Below are positions 18,308 to 28,264 of a DNA stretch of 64,000 bases, piece by piece. This stretch comes from Nitrosospira sp. GTDB lineage: Bacteria > Pseudomonadota > Gammaproteobacteria > Burkholderiales > Nitrosomonadaceae. The position numbers were made by a program, and so were the translations under genes. The notes beneath the pieces were generated by a model, which was given only the letters and a program-made list of their open reading frames with translations, ran no database searches and had not been told where the DNA came from. Location of the stretch: NCBI GenBank assembly GCA_013821425.1, contig JACDGV010000010.1:1-64000 (forward strand), read 5' to 3'. The first letter of the stretch is position 1, and every line of letters begins with the position of its first letter.

Positions 18308-20107
18308 ATGCAAAACAGGCAGCCAACCACCCGCCGTAAATTATGCCTGCGCCTGATGAAATATACCGCATCCCACTGGGGGGCATTTATGCTTGGGCTG
18401 GGCGGGATGCTGGTGACGGCGGCAACGATGCCAGGACTCGCGGCATTGGTGCAATTGATCCTGGATGGCGTCGTTGCGGGGAAGAGCCTGGAATTGATGC
18501 AGGTAGCCCTGCTGAGCATACTCGCGTTATTTGCCATGCGTGGCGTCGCCGGTCACATCGGTACCTATGGGATCAATTGGGTAGGCAGTCAACTGGCGCA
18601 GGATTTGCGCCTGGAAATATCACACAAATTATTGCTGCTCTCCGTTGGCTGTGAGCTCTGGCATCCCAACGGCACAGTTGTTTCCAGGATCACATCAGGC
18701 ACTACACAAATTGCCCATGCTTTCTCCAGCGTGGTTACGGTGGCGATAAAGGACACGTTTACGATTACCGGCCTGCTGATGTGGATGCTTTATCTGGACT
18801 GGACACTTGCCTTGCTTGCAGTATTGATGGCACTGTCGATTCTGTTGATTAGGCATTTAATCAGCAAGCGGCTGCAAGGATTAACGCTGCAGGTCGAGCA
18901 AGCCCTGGATGGCTTCTCTCAGCTGGTGAAGCAATCCGTCGAAAATCACATGCTGGTCAAGCTTCACGATGGTGAGCAGTATGAAAACCAGCGCATGAGG
19001 AAGCAAGCGGAAGAGGTGCACCGCGGGGTGGCAAGACGGACGTCAATCGAGGCTAACAGCATTCTGCTCATGCAGATGGCGATCGCTATTGCGCTGTCGG
19101 TTATCGTCTACGCTGCGGCTCAGCACGCATCGGCGGATAAGATCACTGCGGGCGGCTTTGCTTCTCTCGCCGCCGCCGCGCTGCTGTTGATTCCGGCGCT
19201 AAGACGAGTCACGCGTATAAATGAATCTTTGCAACCTGGGCTGACCGCCGCTGAGAGCATATTTTCATTCCTGGACCAGGAAACTGAACCGGATGAGGGA
19301 ACGATAGCAATCGAACGCGCACGGGGAGAATTGAGATTCGAGGAGATCACTTTCTGCCACGGCCGGGAGATGAACTCCGAAACCGGCGTCACGGCGGGTT
19401 CTGGTTCAAGTGCCGAAGCGACTTCGGCTTCGCAGGGCATCACGCTGACGGTCCAACCCGGAGAGATGGTGGCGTTGACCGGCGGTTCCCCGGCAGCAAT
19501 AGCGGCTCTGGTTAGCCTGGTGCCTCGCTTTCTTAATCCCGCATCGGGAAAAGTCCTGCTTGATGGCCATGATGTAAAGTGTCTCAAGTTGGCCGATTTG
19601 CGCGCCAATATCGCGCTTGTGTCCGCCGATGCGGTATTCAGTGACACTATCGCCGCGAACATAGCGTACGGCGCCAGGGGCTACGCAACAGAAGCACGGA
19701 TCACAGCAGTTGCGCAAGCGGCCCATGCTGCGGAATTCATCCGCAAAATGCCGCAGGGATTGCAAACGATGGTGGGACAGCAGGGTCAAAAGCTTTCCAG
19801 CGACCAGTACCTGCGCATAGCCATAGCACGGGCATTGCTGAAAAATCCCTCCATCCTGATCCTGGATGAGACATTGGAAACGACGGGCCCGGACGCCGTG
19901 CGGCACGTACAGGCCGCGTTGGAAAACCTGACAAAGGACCGAACCACGCTCGTCATCAAGCCTCGTCCATACACTCTGGAGAAAGCCGATTGGATAGTCG
20001 TGCTGGACAAAAACGGAATTATCGAAAGCGGCAGCCACCGGGAGTTACTCGCAAGAAACGCGTCCTACGCTAAATTTGCCGACACTTTGCTTGAACAGCA
20101 CGTGTGA
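18308..20107 (+). CDS. MsbA-like ABC transmembrane/ATPase fusion protein with degenerate nucleotide-binding motifs
   Basis: MsbA-like TMD and NBD layout (NTIAANIAYG-like ADAVFSDTIAANIAYGARG, ILILDET, VVLDKNGIIESGSHRELL) but Walker A, Q-loop, signature and H-loop are not consensus. Confidence 0.88.
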   Translation: MQNRQPTTRRKLCLRLMKYTASHWGAFMLGLGGMLVTAATMPGLAALVQLILDGVVAGKSLELMQVALLSILALFAMRGVAGHIGTYGINWVGSQLAQDLRLEISHKLLLLSVGCELWHPNGTVVSRITSGTTQIAHAFSSVVTVAIKDTFTITGLLMWMLYLDWTLALLAVLMALSILLIRHLISKRLQGLTLQVEQALDGFSQLVKQSVENHMLVKLHDGEQYENQRMRKQAEEVHRGVARRTSIEANSILLMQMAIAIALSVIVYAAAQHASADKITAGGFASLAAAALLLIPALRRVTRINESLQPGLTAAESIFSFLDQETEPDEGTIAIERARGELRFEEITFCHGREMNSETGVTAGSGSSAEATSASQGITLTVQPGEMVALTGGSPAAIAALVSLVPRFLNPASGKVLLDGHDVKCLKLADLRANIALVSADAVFSDTIAANIAYGARGYATEARITAVAQAAHAAEFIRKMPQGLQTMVGQQGQKLSSDQYLRIAIARALLKNPSILILDETLETTGPDAVRHVQAALENLTKDRTTLVIKPRPYTLEKADWIVVLDKNGIIESGSHRELLARNASYAKFADTLLEQHV

Positions 20108-20136
20108 TTGCCAGTTATTCCTGGCTGCTGAACGGG

Positions 20137-22185
20137 TTATTGGGGCGTGTGTTGAGGGGTTTGTCCGGCCACGTCACTGTAGGGCTCGCCAGGTTCCCGA
20201 AAGGAGAGTATTGTTTCCCGGCTTGAGTATTCCGGCACCCATTTTTTCAATTGCTGCCTGACCTCCTCATCGCTCAGTACAGGGTGTTCGTTTAGCCATT
20301 TCAGCAAATCCGCCAGCCATCCTTTGTCTATCTGGCGAGCCTGGGCGATGCGCAGTTTAGGATGAGGTGTGAGCAACGTGCTTTCGTCGTCGGCCAATAG
20401 TTCTTCGTAGAGTTTTTCCCCAGGGCGCAATCCATTGTACACAATCCCTATTTCGTCCTCGCTCAAACCAGAGAGGCGGATCAGGTCTCGGGCAAGGTCA
20501 GCTATTTTTACCGGCTCGCCCATATCCAGCACGAAGATTTCTCCGCCGCCTTTCCCTCCCATCACTCCGGCTTGCAAAACCAGTTGGGCGGCTTCAGGTA
20601 TGGACATGAAATAGCGGGTTACGTCGGCATGAGTCACGGTTATCGGTCCGCCGTTTTTTATCTGCTCGCGGAACTTGGGTATCACGCTGCCCGCGCTATC
20701 CAGCACGTTGCCGAAACGTACCATGACAAAACCCGGGCCTTGGGACCGCACGCTTGAACCTTTATTTGCGCAGCCAGAGACGGGTTGCTGTAACGCCTGG
20801 CATACCATCTCCGCGAGGCGCTTGCTGGCTCCCATGACATTGGTGGGATTGACTGCCTTATCCGTCGAAATCAATACGAATTTTTCCACCGCATGCTCAA
20901 TTGCGGTCTGCGCAAGGATATAGGTTCCGAGCACGTTGTTCAGAATCGCCTGCCACGCATTTTCCAGTTCCATCAGCGGCACATGCTTATAAGCGGCAGC
21001 ATGAAACACGACTGCCGGCTGGTATCGTGAGAACACTTGATCCAAACGCGCCTGATTCTTGACATCTCCTATGGTAAATGCCATCAGGATGTCCGGAAAA
21101 CTGGACTGGAATTCCTGCTCAAGGCTATAGAGCGAAAATTCGTTCAATTCGAACAGCACCAGTCGGCCGGGATTGAACTTGGCAATTTGCCGGCATAATT
21201 CCGAGCCGATCGAGCCTCCGGCTCCTGTGACTAATATCGTTTTCCCCGCCAGCAAGTCATGGAGACCCTCGTTATCCAGTACTACGGGATCGCGTCCTAA
21301 TAAGTCTTCTGGCTCGACAGTGCGTATTTGCGACACGGTGATTTTTCCGCTTATTAGGTCGTCATACGAAGGGACAGTTAGCGCCTTTATCCCGGCGCCA
21401 GCGCACATTTCCACGGCTCGACGGCGGTTGCGGTGAGAGCGGTCCGGACGCCGGCGGTCGAGTTCAGCACGGGAGGACCGCCGGCGATCGGACGGGGAGG
21501 ATGTTATGGCGATAATGGCTTGGGAGATGCCCAGTTTTCTGGCTATGGCAGGCAATTCATCGATCCTTCCCAGGACTTTGGCACCGTGCAGAACCAGGCC
21601 ATGTTTTGCAGGGTCATCGTCCAGTAAGCCGGCCACTTGCCACTGCCGGCTGCGGCCAAGTTCCTTCACCAGGCTGATTCCGGTGTCCCCCGCCCCCAGC
21701 ACCAGCACGGAGCTGCTTTCCGGTTTCTTTTTTCCATAGAGTCGATGCTCCTTCCAAAACCGGTACGCAAGCCGGCTGCCACCCATGATAAACAGAAGCA
21801 GGATGGGGGCCAGCAGCAATACGGTTCGCGGCACGCCAGCGAGCGTTTGCAGCATGAATAACACTAACGGCATGGCGGCGGCAGAGGCCAGCACGGCGAA
21901 AAGAATGCGCTGTAGATCTGGCAAACTTGCATAATGCCAGAGCCCCCGATATAGCCCGAACCAGAGAAACACGACCGCATGCACCGGCACCACCCAAGGT
22001 AGAATCTCCTTCAATGAGGTCAGGTACAGGGTGGGTATTTCGAAATTAAAGCGAAACGCAAAAGCCAGCCACCAGGCGAAAATCGCCGCGGCAAGATCGT
22101 GAACGAAGGCAATGACAGTGCGTATATTGATTCGTGGCAGCGGCATGTTATGAGTTGCAGGGATTGCGCGCCAAATAGCGATCAT
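20137..22185 (-). CDS. Nucleoside-diphosphate sugar epimerase/4,6-dehydratase (WbpM/CapD/FlaA1-like)
   Basis: TM helices at N-terminus; KTILVTGAGGSIGSELCRQI; VFHAAAYKHVPLME; LISTDKAVNPTNVMGASKRLAE. Confidence 0.93.
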   Translation of the reverse strand: MIAIWRAIPATHNMPLPRINIRTVIAFVHDLAAAIFAWWLAFAFRFNFEIPTLYLTSLKEILPWVVPVHAVVFLWFGLYRGLWHYASLPDLQRILFAVLASAAAMPLVLFMLQTLAGVPRTVLLLAPILLLFIMGGSRLAYRFWKEHRLYGKKKPESSSVLVLGAGDTGISLVKELGRSRQWQVAGLLDDDPAKHGLVLHGAKVLGRIDELPAIARKLGISQAIIAITSSPSDRRRSSRAELDRRRPDRSHRNRRRAVEMCAGAGIKALTVPSYDDLISGKITVSQIRTVEPEDLLGRDPVVLDNEGLHDLLAGKTILVTGAGGSIGSELCRQIAKFNPGRLVLFELNEFSLYSLEQEFQSSFPDILMAFTIGDVKNQARLDQVFSRYQPAVVFHAAAYKHVPLMELENAWQAILNNVLGTYILAQTAIEHAVEKFVLISTDKAVNPTNVMGASKRLAEMVCQALQQPVSGCANKGSSVRSQGPGFVMVRFGNVLDSAGSVIPKFREQIKNGGPITVTHADVTRYFMSIPEAAQLVLQAGVMGGKGGGEIFVLDMGEPVKIADLARDLIRLSGLSEDEIGIVYNGLRPGEKLYEELLADDESTLLTPHPKLRIAQARQIDKGWLADLLKWLNEHPVLSDEEVRQQLKKWVPEYSSRETILSFREPGEPYSDVAGQTPQHTPQ
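21442..21493. repeat. Imperfect palindromic element inside the epimerase gene
   Basis: GTCCGgaCGCCGGCGGTC (21442-21459) and GACCGCCGGCGatCGGAC (21476-21493): 16 of 18 paired, 16-nt loop. Confidence 0.85.
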
Positions 22186-23140
22186 AGGCGAGCATCAAGA
22201 CAAGGTAGATTCCACACCATGCAATACCAACCACGAGCTGAACAGCGGAATCCTCGCGCATTGCCCACAACGCGCTTGCGCCCGAGGCCAGCATGAGAAT
22301 ATAGGCAAGCAGCGCGGTATTGCGATGACCCAGGCCATTTTGCACCATGCGCTGGTAATAATGTTCCCGATGTGCTTGCCAGATTTTTTCACGCCGCAGG
22401 CTTCGTTTCGCGAGAGTGACGGAAGCATCGGCGATAAATGGAGAAAATACCAGCAGTGGCAGCCAAGCCGGCCAATAGCCGTTTATCCAGCCAGTCATAC
22501 CCAGTGCGGCGGCTAGAAATCCCAGCGGAATCGAGCCTGTATCACCCAGAAAAATACGGGCGGGATGGAAATTGAACAGCAAAAAAGCGGCCGCGGACGA
22601 GGCAATACAGAAATTGATCATTGCAAATAGCTCATTTGCATTCAACCAGGCCGCCATGCCATAACAGCTGAAGCCGATCAGCGTCATGCCCCCCGCAAGG
22701 CCATCCGACCCATCCATAAAGTTATAGAGATTTATCATCCATGCAACCGCGATAGCCGTAATGGCTACAATCATCCAGCTGTTTGTACCGGGAAGCAATG
22801 CTGCCGAGAACCAGAGCGCAACGGCGCCATGCATCAGCAGGCGCACCGGGGCCGGAAGCCCGAAAATGTCGTCGGCGAAGGATACCGATGCCAAAAGGGT
22901 AACCGCTATCCATATCGGCGCGGCCAGTGCGGTAGGCAGGATTGTCCATGAGACGAGTATGCCCAGCACCAGGGCCAGTCCCCCGGTACGGGGAATAGGC
23001 TTGGTGTGAAGTGAACGGAGATTGGGGTAATCCAGCACTTCGAAAATTTTGCTTTTGATCAGCCATTTGGTCAAGGCGAGCGTCACTATGAATGCTAATA
23101 ATGGCGGCGCAACGCTTATAAGAAAGGGGCCAGGGATCAT
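22148..23140 (-). CDS. Undecaprenyl-phosphate glycosyl-1-phosphate transferase family (WecA/MraY-like)
   Basis: RSLHTKPIPRTGGLALVLG, NLYNFMDGSDGLAGG, FLGDTGSIPLGFL, HREHYYQRMVQNGLGH motifs. Confidence 0.92.
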   Translation of the reverse strand: MIPGPFLISVAPPLLAFIVTLALTKWLIKSKIFEVLDYPNLRSLHTKPIPRTGGLALVLGILVSWTILPTALAAPIWIAVTLLASVSFADDIFGLPAPVRLLMHGAVALWFSAALLPGTNSWMIVAITAIAVAWMINLYNFMDGSDGLAGGMTLIGFSCYGMAAWLNANELFAMINFCIASSAAAFLLFNFHPARIFLGDTGSIPLGFLAAALGMTGWINGYWPAWLPLLVFSPFIADASVTLAKRSLRREKIWQAHREHYYQRMVQNGLGHRNTALLAYILMLASGASALWAMREDSAVQLVVGIAWCGIYLVLMLAYDRYLARNPCNS

Positions 23141-23477
23141 GAGGGTGGATTATAGCCGTTGAGAGTGATTACCCTCGAGCGATTACCCGGTAAAATGCGG
23201 GAAGCATATAATGGACCGCGGCCGCTAATATCCGAAGCGCTTCCGCCCCTCACGCACGCGGCGGGAAGCGCCATTTTGCTTCCATCCAGCAACCCGCGTT
23301 TCATTCATTCTTTCACTCGGCTTTCCATGAAGGGGAAATCTGGTATTGTTGCCTGCAAAGATGCATCACCGTTCATTACCAACACTTCGAATATTTTTAT
23401 CTCGCACCGCAAGTTGCCTCATCGCCGAATTAGCGTTGTACAACCCTAGACCACTGTAGTTCACAAAGGGGCTGCCA

Positions 23478-24746
23478 ATGAGAAGAATATCACTTAACGC
23501 GCAAATTCTGGCAGGAGTGCTGGCTGGGACCGTTCTCGGTCTGGGGTTATCCATGCTTGAGAAAGACTCGGCTGTCGCCATTACCGGGCTCTATATGGCC
23601 GATCTCATCGGTACGCTATTCATCGACCTGTTGAAGATGGTATTGATCCCACTGGTATTTACCTCGATTGCAGTTGGGGTAGCGAACTTGCGCATGCACC
23701 GGCAGATGCACAAGGTATGGAAAGCAACACTGGGCTTTTTTATATTGTCGGGGTCGCTGGCGATTTTTCTGGGGTTGAGTGCTGCCAACCTTGTCCGGCC
23801 GGGCGAGGGGCTGCAGATTGCCATGTTCCAGGACGCCATGCAGGGGTTTCAAGCCGGGCAAATGCCACTATCGGAGTTTTTCGCGCAACTGCTCCATTCC
23901 TTGTTCCAGAACCCGATAACGGCACTGGCTCAAGGTAATATCGTGGCAGTGGTGGTTTTTGCCCTGTTACTGGGGATTGCCATGGTGATAGGTGGCGAGC
24001 GGTACACCAATATACTCATTCTGCTCCAGGAGTTCCTGGAGCTGATGCTGATGCTGGTGGGTTGGATCATGCGTCTAGCGCCTTTGGGGATTATGGCGCT
24101 GCTGCTGAAGCTGGCTGCAACGCAGGACACCGCATTGCTTGCGACACTGATCGAATTCATCGCCGTGGTGGTCGGGACGACGTTGCTGCACGGTATGGTG
24201 GTCTTGCCCCTGATTCTCTATCTGTTTACCGGAATGACCCCGGTCAAGTTCTGGCGCGGCGCGCGCGAGGCGCTGATAACAGCGTTCGCTACGAGTTCCA
24301 GTTCCGCCACCCTCCCGGTCACTTTGCGTTGCGCGGAACTGCATCTGCATGTCAAACGTGATATTGCCGGCTTTGTCCTTCCGCTGGGGGCGACCCTCAA
24401 CATGGACGGCACTGCGTTGTATGAAGCTGTGGCTGCCCTGTTTATCGCCAACCTGGCAGGAATAGAGCTCAACCTCATGCAGCAGATGATCGTATTTTTC
24501 ATCGCCATGCTGGCCTCAATGGGCGCGCCTGGCATCCCCAGCGCGGGATTGGTGACGATGGTCATGGTGCTGCAAGCGGTAGGCTTGCCTGCCGAAGCCA
24601 TCGCCATTCTTCTGCCTGTCGACCGCCTCCTGGATACATTCCGCACCATGGTCAATGTCGAGGGCGACATGGTAGGAAGCCTGGTCGTGCAGAAGTGGGT
24701 GAGAAGTGAACGGCATGATACCGGCGGCTCTAGCGCTTTGCCATAA
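23478..24746 (+). CDS. Dicarboxylate/amino acid:cation symporter
   Basis: ATSSSSATLPVTLRCAEL, PLGATLNMDGTALYEAVAALFIANLAG, GAPGIPSAGLV motifs. Confidence 0.93.
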   Translation: MRRISLNAQILAGVLAGTVLGLGLSMLEKDSAVAITGLYMADLIGTLFIDLLKMVLIPLVFTSIAVGVANLRMHRQMHKVWKATLGFFILSGSLAIFLGLSAANLVRPGEGLQIAMFQDAMQGFQAGQMPLSEFFAQLLHSLFQNPITALAQGNIVAVVVFALLLGIAMVIGGERYTNILILLQEFLELMLMLVGWIMRLAPLGIMALLLKLAATQDTALLATLIEFIAVVVGTTLLHGMVVLPLILYLFTGMTPVKFWRGAREALITAFATSSSSATLPVTLRCAELHLHVKRDIAGFVLPLGATLNMDGTALYEAVAALFIANLAGIELNLMQQMIVFFIAMLASMGAPGIPSAGLVTMVMVLQAVGLPAEAIAILLPVDRLLDTFRTMVNVEGDMVGSLVVQKWVRSERHDTGGSSALP

Positions 24747-24994
24747 GATCCCGCCTATCATTCGCATATCGGATTCAGTAAGTCATCGTTTTTCAAGGTA
24801 CGGTTCATGCCGGGATACAAGATAAAGCATCGCTGTGCGGAACAGGTTATTTGAATCAAAAACGTTTTTAAAAGAATAACTCAGCAGCCGGTATTGCATT
24901 AACTGGGCGAGTAACAAAACTTTTAGCCTTCGTCGCAATCTAACGCGCAGTAATTTCGCCTTACCCTGGCTTCGGAGAGGCATGCCCCGAAAGC

Positions 24995-26992
24995 ATGGGT
25001 GTTTTCAAAGTGCTTAGCGGTCAGACCATCGTGCGGGGCAAGTCATGGCCGGCTCTGTGGCGGATGGGTTCACGCTATAATTATAATCTCAAAGAGACGC
25101 CTCTAACCTTGCATTCCAGTTTCCGGACTTTCTCAACATTGAATGTTTTTTACGAAGATGAAGGTACCTTTAAAGTAGGCGCGATTCTTGCCGACAATAC
25201 GACTTCGCTTCAGGTGGAGGCGCCTCATGGCAAGCGCGCAAAAATAAAGGCGGCGTCCGTGCTGCTTCGGTTTGACGCGCCGTCCCTCTCCGAATTCATG
25301 GATCGCGCGCAAAAGACTGCGGAGGACCTGGACCCCAATTTTCTGTGGGAATGTTGCGAGAGCGAGGCCGAGTTTGCCAGTGATGCATTGGCCGCGGATT
25401 ATTTCGGTCACGCAGCGACCTCGGAGGAAGCGGCGGCGGTGCTGATCCGCCTGCACAGTGCGCCGATGTATTTTTACAAGAAAGGCCGTGGGCGGTACAA
25501 GGCTGCCCCCCCAAAGGCACTCGAGGCGGCGCTGGCCAGTCAGGAAAAAAAGCGCCGCCAGGCGGAGCGGCAGACTCGCTACAGGGAGTCGCTTGACCGG
25601 TTCACGCTGCCGGAAGAATTCAGGGCATCGCTATTCAGCCTGCTTTATCGGCCCGACAAGAACACGGTCGAGTGGAAGGCGCTTGATGCAGCTTGTACCG
25701 CCGCAAGACTGAGCGTTTCCCAACTGCTGGAAAAATGCGGCGCAATTCCCTCCACGCACGATTATCACCTGAACCGGTTTTTGCTGGAGCATTTTCCTGA
25801 AGGTACAGGTTTTGGAACGCTTGAAACTGGGGATTTGACCGTATTCGCCGATTTGCCAGTCTCGGATGTGCTGGCGTTCAGCATAGATGATGCCACGACG
25901 ACGGAAATTGATGATGCTTTTTCTGTCACCCCCTTGACTTTGGGCAGTTTCCGCATCGGCATTCACATCGCAATCCCAACCTTGGGAATTCCGCCGGGCT
26001 CACTGCTGGATAATTTGGCGGCGAAGCGTCTTTCGACCGTCTACCTCCCGGGCAGCAAGATCACCATGTTGCCAGACTCCGTGATACAGCACTACACGCT
26101 GGGGGAAAAACGTTTGTGCCCTGCGCTTTCGATGTATCTTGACGTGGCGGACGATTTTACGGTTACCGCCACAAAAAGCCGCATCGAACAAGTGAGAATT
26201 GCCGCCAATCTAAGGCACGACGCGCTGGAAGAGCACTTCAATGAATTTAGCCTTGCCGGAGGAGCCGTGGATCACCCTTTCGGCAATGAACTGCTCGCGC
26301 TATGGAATTTTGCCCGCAAGATGGAGTCGATCCGGGGAAAAACCAATGACAGCAATAATGAGAAAATCGATTACAACTTCAATGTCGTGGCTGACCGTAT
26401 TACAATCACCCAGCGGCGGCGGGGCTCACCCATTGATAAGGTGGTTTCCGAGCTGATGATTTACGTTAACGCCGAATGGGGCAAGCAACTCGCCGACAGT
26501 GGCGTTTGCGGCATCTATCGCAGCCAGGGGGGCGGCAAGGTGAGGATGAGCACCTCTCCCGCGCCTCATCAGGGCCTGGGAGTTTCGCAGTACGCCTGGA
26601 TCAGCTCCCCCATGCGCCGCTATGTTGATTTCATCAACCAGCGGCAGCTGGTTGCACTGTTGCGCGGAGAGACACCCCCTTATACGCGAGATAGCGAGAG
26701 CCTGAAAACGCCTTTACGGGATTTCGAGGCCGCGTATGAGGTCTACGGCGATTTTCAGCGCAACATGGAGCGCTACTGGTGCCTGCGCTGGTTATTGCAG
26801 GAAAACGTGATTACGACCAGTGCACAGGTATTGAAAGAAAACCTGGTCAGGTTGGATCGCCTGCCGCTCGTGACACGCGTATCCTCATTGCCCGAGTTGC
26901 CGCCCGAGACGAATGTTGAAGTGGAAATTTCGCACGTCGATTTGCTGGAACTTACTTTCAACGCGAAATTTCTGTGTAAACTGCAAGCATGA
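24995..26992 (+). CDS. RNB domain ribonuclease (RNase II/R-like)
   Basis: SIDDATTTEIDDAFSV, GIHIAIPTLGI, QYAWISSPMRRYVDFINQRQL motifs; true start probably later than 24995. Confidence 0.88.
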   Translation: MGVFKVLSGQTIVRGKSWPALWRMGSRYNYNLKETPLTLHSSFRTFSTLNVFYEDEGTFKVGAILADNTTSLQVEAPHGKRAKIKAASVLLRFDAPSLSEFMDRAQKTAEDLDPNFLWECCESEAEFASDALAADYFGHAATSEEAAAVLIRLHSAPMYFYKKGRGRYKAAPPKALEAALASQEKKRRQAERQTRYRESLDRFTLPEEFRASLFSLLYRPDKNTVEWKALDAACTAARLSVSQLLEKCGAIPSTHDYHLNRFLLEHFPEGTGFGTLETGDLTVFADLPVSDVLAFSIDDATTTEIDDAFSVTPLTLGSFRIGIHIAIPTLGIPPGSLLDNLAAKRLSTVYLPGSKITMLPDSVIQHYTLGEKRLCPALSMYLDVADDFTVTATKSRIEQVRIAANLRHDALEEHFNEFSLAGGAVDHPFGNELLALWNFARKMESIRGKTNDSNNEKIDYNFNVVADRITITQRRRGSPIDKVVSELMIYVNAEWGKQLADSGVCGIYRSQGGGKVRMSTSPAPHQGLGVSQYAWISSPMRRYVDFINQRQLVALLRGETPPYTRDSESLKTPLRDFEAAYEVYGDFQRNMERYWCLRWLLQENVITTSAQVLKENLVRLDRLPLVTRVSSLPELPPETNVEVEISHVDLLELTFNAKFLCKLQA

Positions 26993-27022
26993 ATTGCCGT
27001 GTCCGGGTCGCGATGACGGGGG

Positions 27023-28015
27023 GTGACTATGCCGGTATTGTTAACCCTGACTGCTCTTCCGGCCATTCTCCCGAGCTTTGGTAGATTGAGCGCCACTTCG
27101 AATATATCGGGTTTTATTTCAGTCACGTACGCCGGCTGGCCGTCGAACGCTTCGTCACGCCTGAACCTGGCGATATTCATATCGGTAATCCTGCACGCAG
27201 CGGTGCTGCTCGGCGTTGACTTCACTTTACCGGTTTCAAAAAGCGGGAAGTCCGGGATGCCGCTGGAAGTGGTCCTGGTTAACAGCAAGCCACCAGCCCC
27301 CTCCAGGGCGAAAAATACAAATGTGCTGGCGCAGACCAACGAGGAGGGTGTCGGCACGCCTGACCATCCCCCCCCCCGTGAGGCCGCAGCTTCTTTTCCA
27401 ACCTTGCCCGTGCAAGATAATGCGGTGGCTGCGGAACCGGCGCACCAGCAGATGGAGCAGCCTGAACAGGAAGCACCCCGGTTAACCACTACCGTAGATG
27501 ACGACCAAGGTATTTATGAAGCCGACGATGCTGGATTGGAGCTGGTGCAAAAGGGAAACATTTTTGATGCCGTCGACCTTGTTCAGCGAAGTTTCGAGAT
27601 CGCGCGGCTGGAAGGGCGAACCACCCGGAACTACGAAACTTATCAGAAACCTTCGAAACGCAGGTTCCTTGGGGCTCGCACACAGGAATACCGATTTGCC
27701 CGTTATCTGGAAGATTGGCGTATCAAGGTGGAGCGCATCGGGAACCTGAATTATCCGGAAGCAGCCAAACGCGAGAAGCTCTACGGAAACCTCCAGCTTA
27801 CAGTTGGCATCAAGGCGGATGGAAGCCTTGAATCTATAGCGCTAAACCGTTCATCAGGAAAAAAGGTTCTTGATGAAGCAGCGCTGCGTATCGTAAAACT
27901 AGCGGGGCAATATGGGTTTGCACCTTTCCCGCCTGAAATCAGTCAGGATACCGACATTCTGTATATTACCCGTACGTGGGTTTTTACCCGTTCGGACGAG
28001 CTGGCCAGCCAATAA
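27023..28015 (+). CDS. TonB family protein (energy transducer)
   Basis: N-terminal TM, VPLEVVLVNSKPP-like motif (MPLEVVLVNSKPPAPSRAKN), C-terminal YPEAAKREKLYGNLQLTVGIKADGSLESIALNRSSGKKVLDEAALRIV; start uncertain. Confidence 0.85.
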   Translation: MTMPVLLTLTALPAILPSFGRLSATSNISGFISVTYAGWPSNASSRLNLAIFISVILHAAVLLGVDFTLPVSKSGKSGMPLEVVLVNSKPPAPSRAKNTNVLAQTNEEGVGTPDHPPPREAAASFPTLPVQDNAVAAEPAHQQMEQPEQEAPRLTTTVDDDQGIYEADDAGLELVQKGNIFDAVDLVQRSFEIARLEGRTTRNYETYQKPSKRRFLGARTQEYRFARYLEDWRIKVERIGNLNYPEAAKREKLYGNLQLTVGIKADGSLESIALNRSSGKKVLDEAALRIVKLAGQYGFAPFPPEISQDTDILYITRTWVFTRSDELASQ

Positions 28016-28264
28016 ATGTTTTGGCTGCGTGCACGTAGCAGGGCAGCCGACCGCCTTGACGCGAACTGACATGAGGTTTGACCGCAGAGCGTCGGAGCGG
28101 CGCCCTGCGCTGTGGTAAAATCACTGGTACTGTTGTTTTGCGTGATACTACCGTGGCAAATCCAGTTCAGTCACGCGCCCTGCTCCGCATACCTGTGATC
28201 GTCCCGTTCCTGCCGCTATGCGCGCAGGTAAGACTTATGCCTTTGTCGTTGGCTTTCCTTATCC

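Noticed and set aside
17803-18537. 244-aa minus-strand ORF
   Set aside because: Antisense to the 3' end of the TonB receptor and the start of the ABC gene; composition looks like a shadow ORF
19409-19435. GCCGAAGcgaCTTCGGC palindrome in the ABC gene insertion
   Set aside because: Only 7 bp in GC-rich coding DNA; expected by chance and not clearly related to the other palindromes
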